Position numbers and translations under genes: made by a program
The notes under the pieces: model-generated
The model's database searches: none
Told to the model about the DNA's origin: nothing
What the model saw: only the letters and a program-made list of their open reading frames with translations
Source: Jiangellaceae bacterium
Lineage (GTDB): Bacteria; Actinomycetota; Actinomycetes; Jiangellales; Jiangellaceae
NCBI GenBank assembly: GCA_030146385.1
Contig: JASLBX010000454.1
Coordinates: 1-5,836 of the forward strand
DNA: 5,836 nt
Direction of reading: 5' to 3'
Shown: positions 5,481 through 5,836 of the stretch, piece by piece
Layout of the letters: each line of letters begins with the position of its first letter
Position numbering within the stretch: the stretch's first letter is position 1

Positions 5481-5836
5481 TCAGAGCAGCTTCGCGACCT
5501 CGCGGGCGCGGTCCTGCGCGGCTTGGCGTCCCACCTCGGCCTCATTGGTGGCGAGGTTCGGCCTGAAGTGCACCGTCTCGATGTCGGTGACGCCGGCCCA
5601 ATGCAGCCAGTCCTCGAAGAACGGCGCCTGGAAGTCCGACCCGAAGGCGGGACCCCGGCCTTCGCCGTACACGGCGCTGGTGTAGATCACGGCCGCGCGC
5701 TTGCCCTTGAGCAGTCCCGTGTAGCCGTGCTCGGGGTCGAAGGCGAAGATCATCCCGGGCTGGCTCACGACGTCGATGAACTGCTTGAGGATGTACGGGA
5801 TGCCGGCGTTCCACATCGGGACGCTGAACAGGTAGC
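5481..5836 (-). CDS. FMN-dependent NADH-azoreductase-like flavoprotein (3' part)
   Basis: The gene enters from beyond the right end; the last 117 residues are visible and end at TGA 5483-5481. The sequence matches the C-terminal half of AzoR-type flavodoxin-fold quinone/azo reductases. It opens YLFSVPMWNAGIPYILKQF, whose PMWN motif is the family's FMN-binding PMYN loop. It continues IDVVSQPGMIFAF, GLLKGKRAAVIYTSAVYG, and a tail with FFEDWLHWAGVTDIETVHF. Such enzymes are cytoplasmic homodimers that reduce quinones or azo and nitro compounds using NAD(P)H. The N-terminal part, including the start and any promoter, lies outside the window. The internal ATG at 5816 is not the start, because the family sequence continues upstream of it in frame. 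It converges on the toxin relic with a 22-base gap and no clear terminator between. Confidence 0.85.
   Translation of the reverse strand, partial: YLFSVPMWNAGIPYILKQFIDVVSQPGMIFAFDPEHGYTGLLKGKRAAVIYTSAVYGEGRGPAFGSDFQAPFFEDWLHWAGVTDIETVHFRPNLATNEAEVGRQAAQDRAREVAKLL

Overview
The window is high-GC DNA with strong third-position GC bias, GTG as well as ATG starts and short translational overlaps. Protein styles (a lipoprotein TlpA/CcdA pair, a Tat-exported PhoX with a Cys-rich leader, an RHH-DUF433 antitoxin next to a DUF5615 toxin remnant) point to an actinomycete chromosome. No species can be named from the sequence alone.

Layout, left to right. Bases 1-164 are an upstream region with a CRP-like inverted repeat. 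Bases 165-1576 are a two-gene operon, a TlpA-like thioredoxin lipoprotein overlapping a CcdA/DsbD-type membrane protein by 4 nt; together they should carry reducing equivalents across the membrane to extracytoplasmic thiols. A hairpin at 1580-1604 separates this operon from a convergent Crp/Fnr-family regulator (minus strand, 1593-2417) and probably terminates both. Bases 2418-2743 are a divergent regulatory region, locally AT-richer than the genes and carrying several inverted and direct repeats. It probably drives the regulator leftward and phoX rightward. Bases 2744-4846 encode a 700-residue Tat-exported PhoX-family (DUF839) alkaline phosphatase, followed by a strong hairpin at 4865-4894.

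Bases 4940-5458 hold a decayed toxin-antitoxin module. The RHH plus DUF433 antitoxin carries a +1 frameshift and an in-frame TAG. The DUF5615 (PIN-like) toxin is reduced to its first nine codons and a possible C-terminal scrap. The window ends with the 3' part of a minus-strand FMN-dependent NADH-azoreductase-like flavoprotein (5481 to beyond 5836).

The regulator is a candidate controller of both the thiol-redox operon and phoX, because CRP/FNR-architecture repeats lie upstream of each; this is inference from position and symmetry only. I see no clearly new multi-gene system. The most informative non-routine items are the eroded toxin-antitoxin module, the nested repeats upstream of phoX, the CX3CX3C motif ahead of the PhoX Tat signal and the atypical Crp-family effector pocket.
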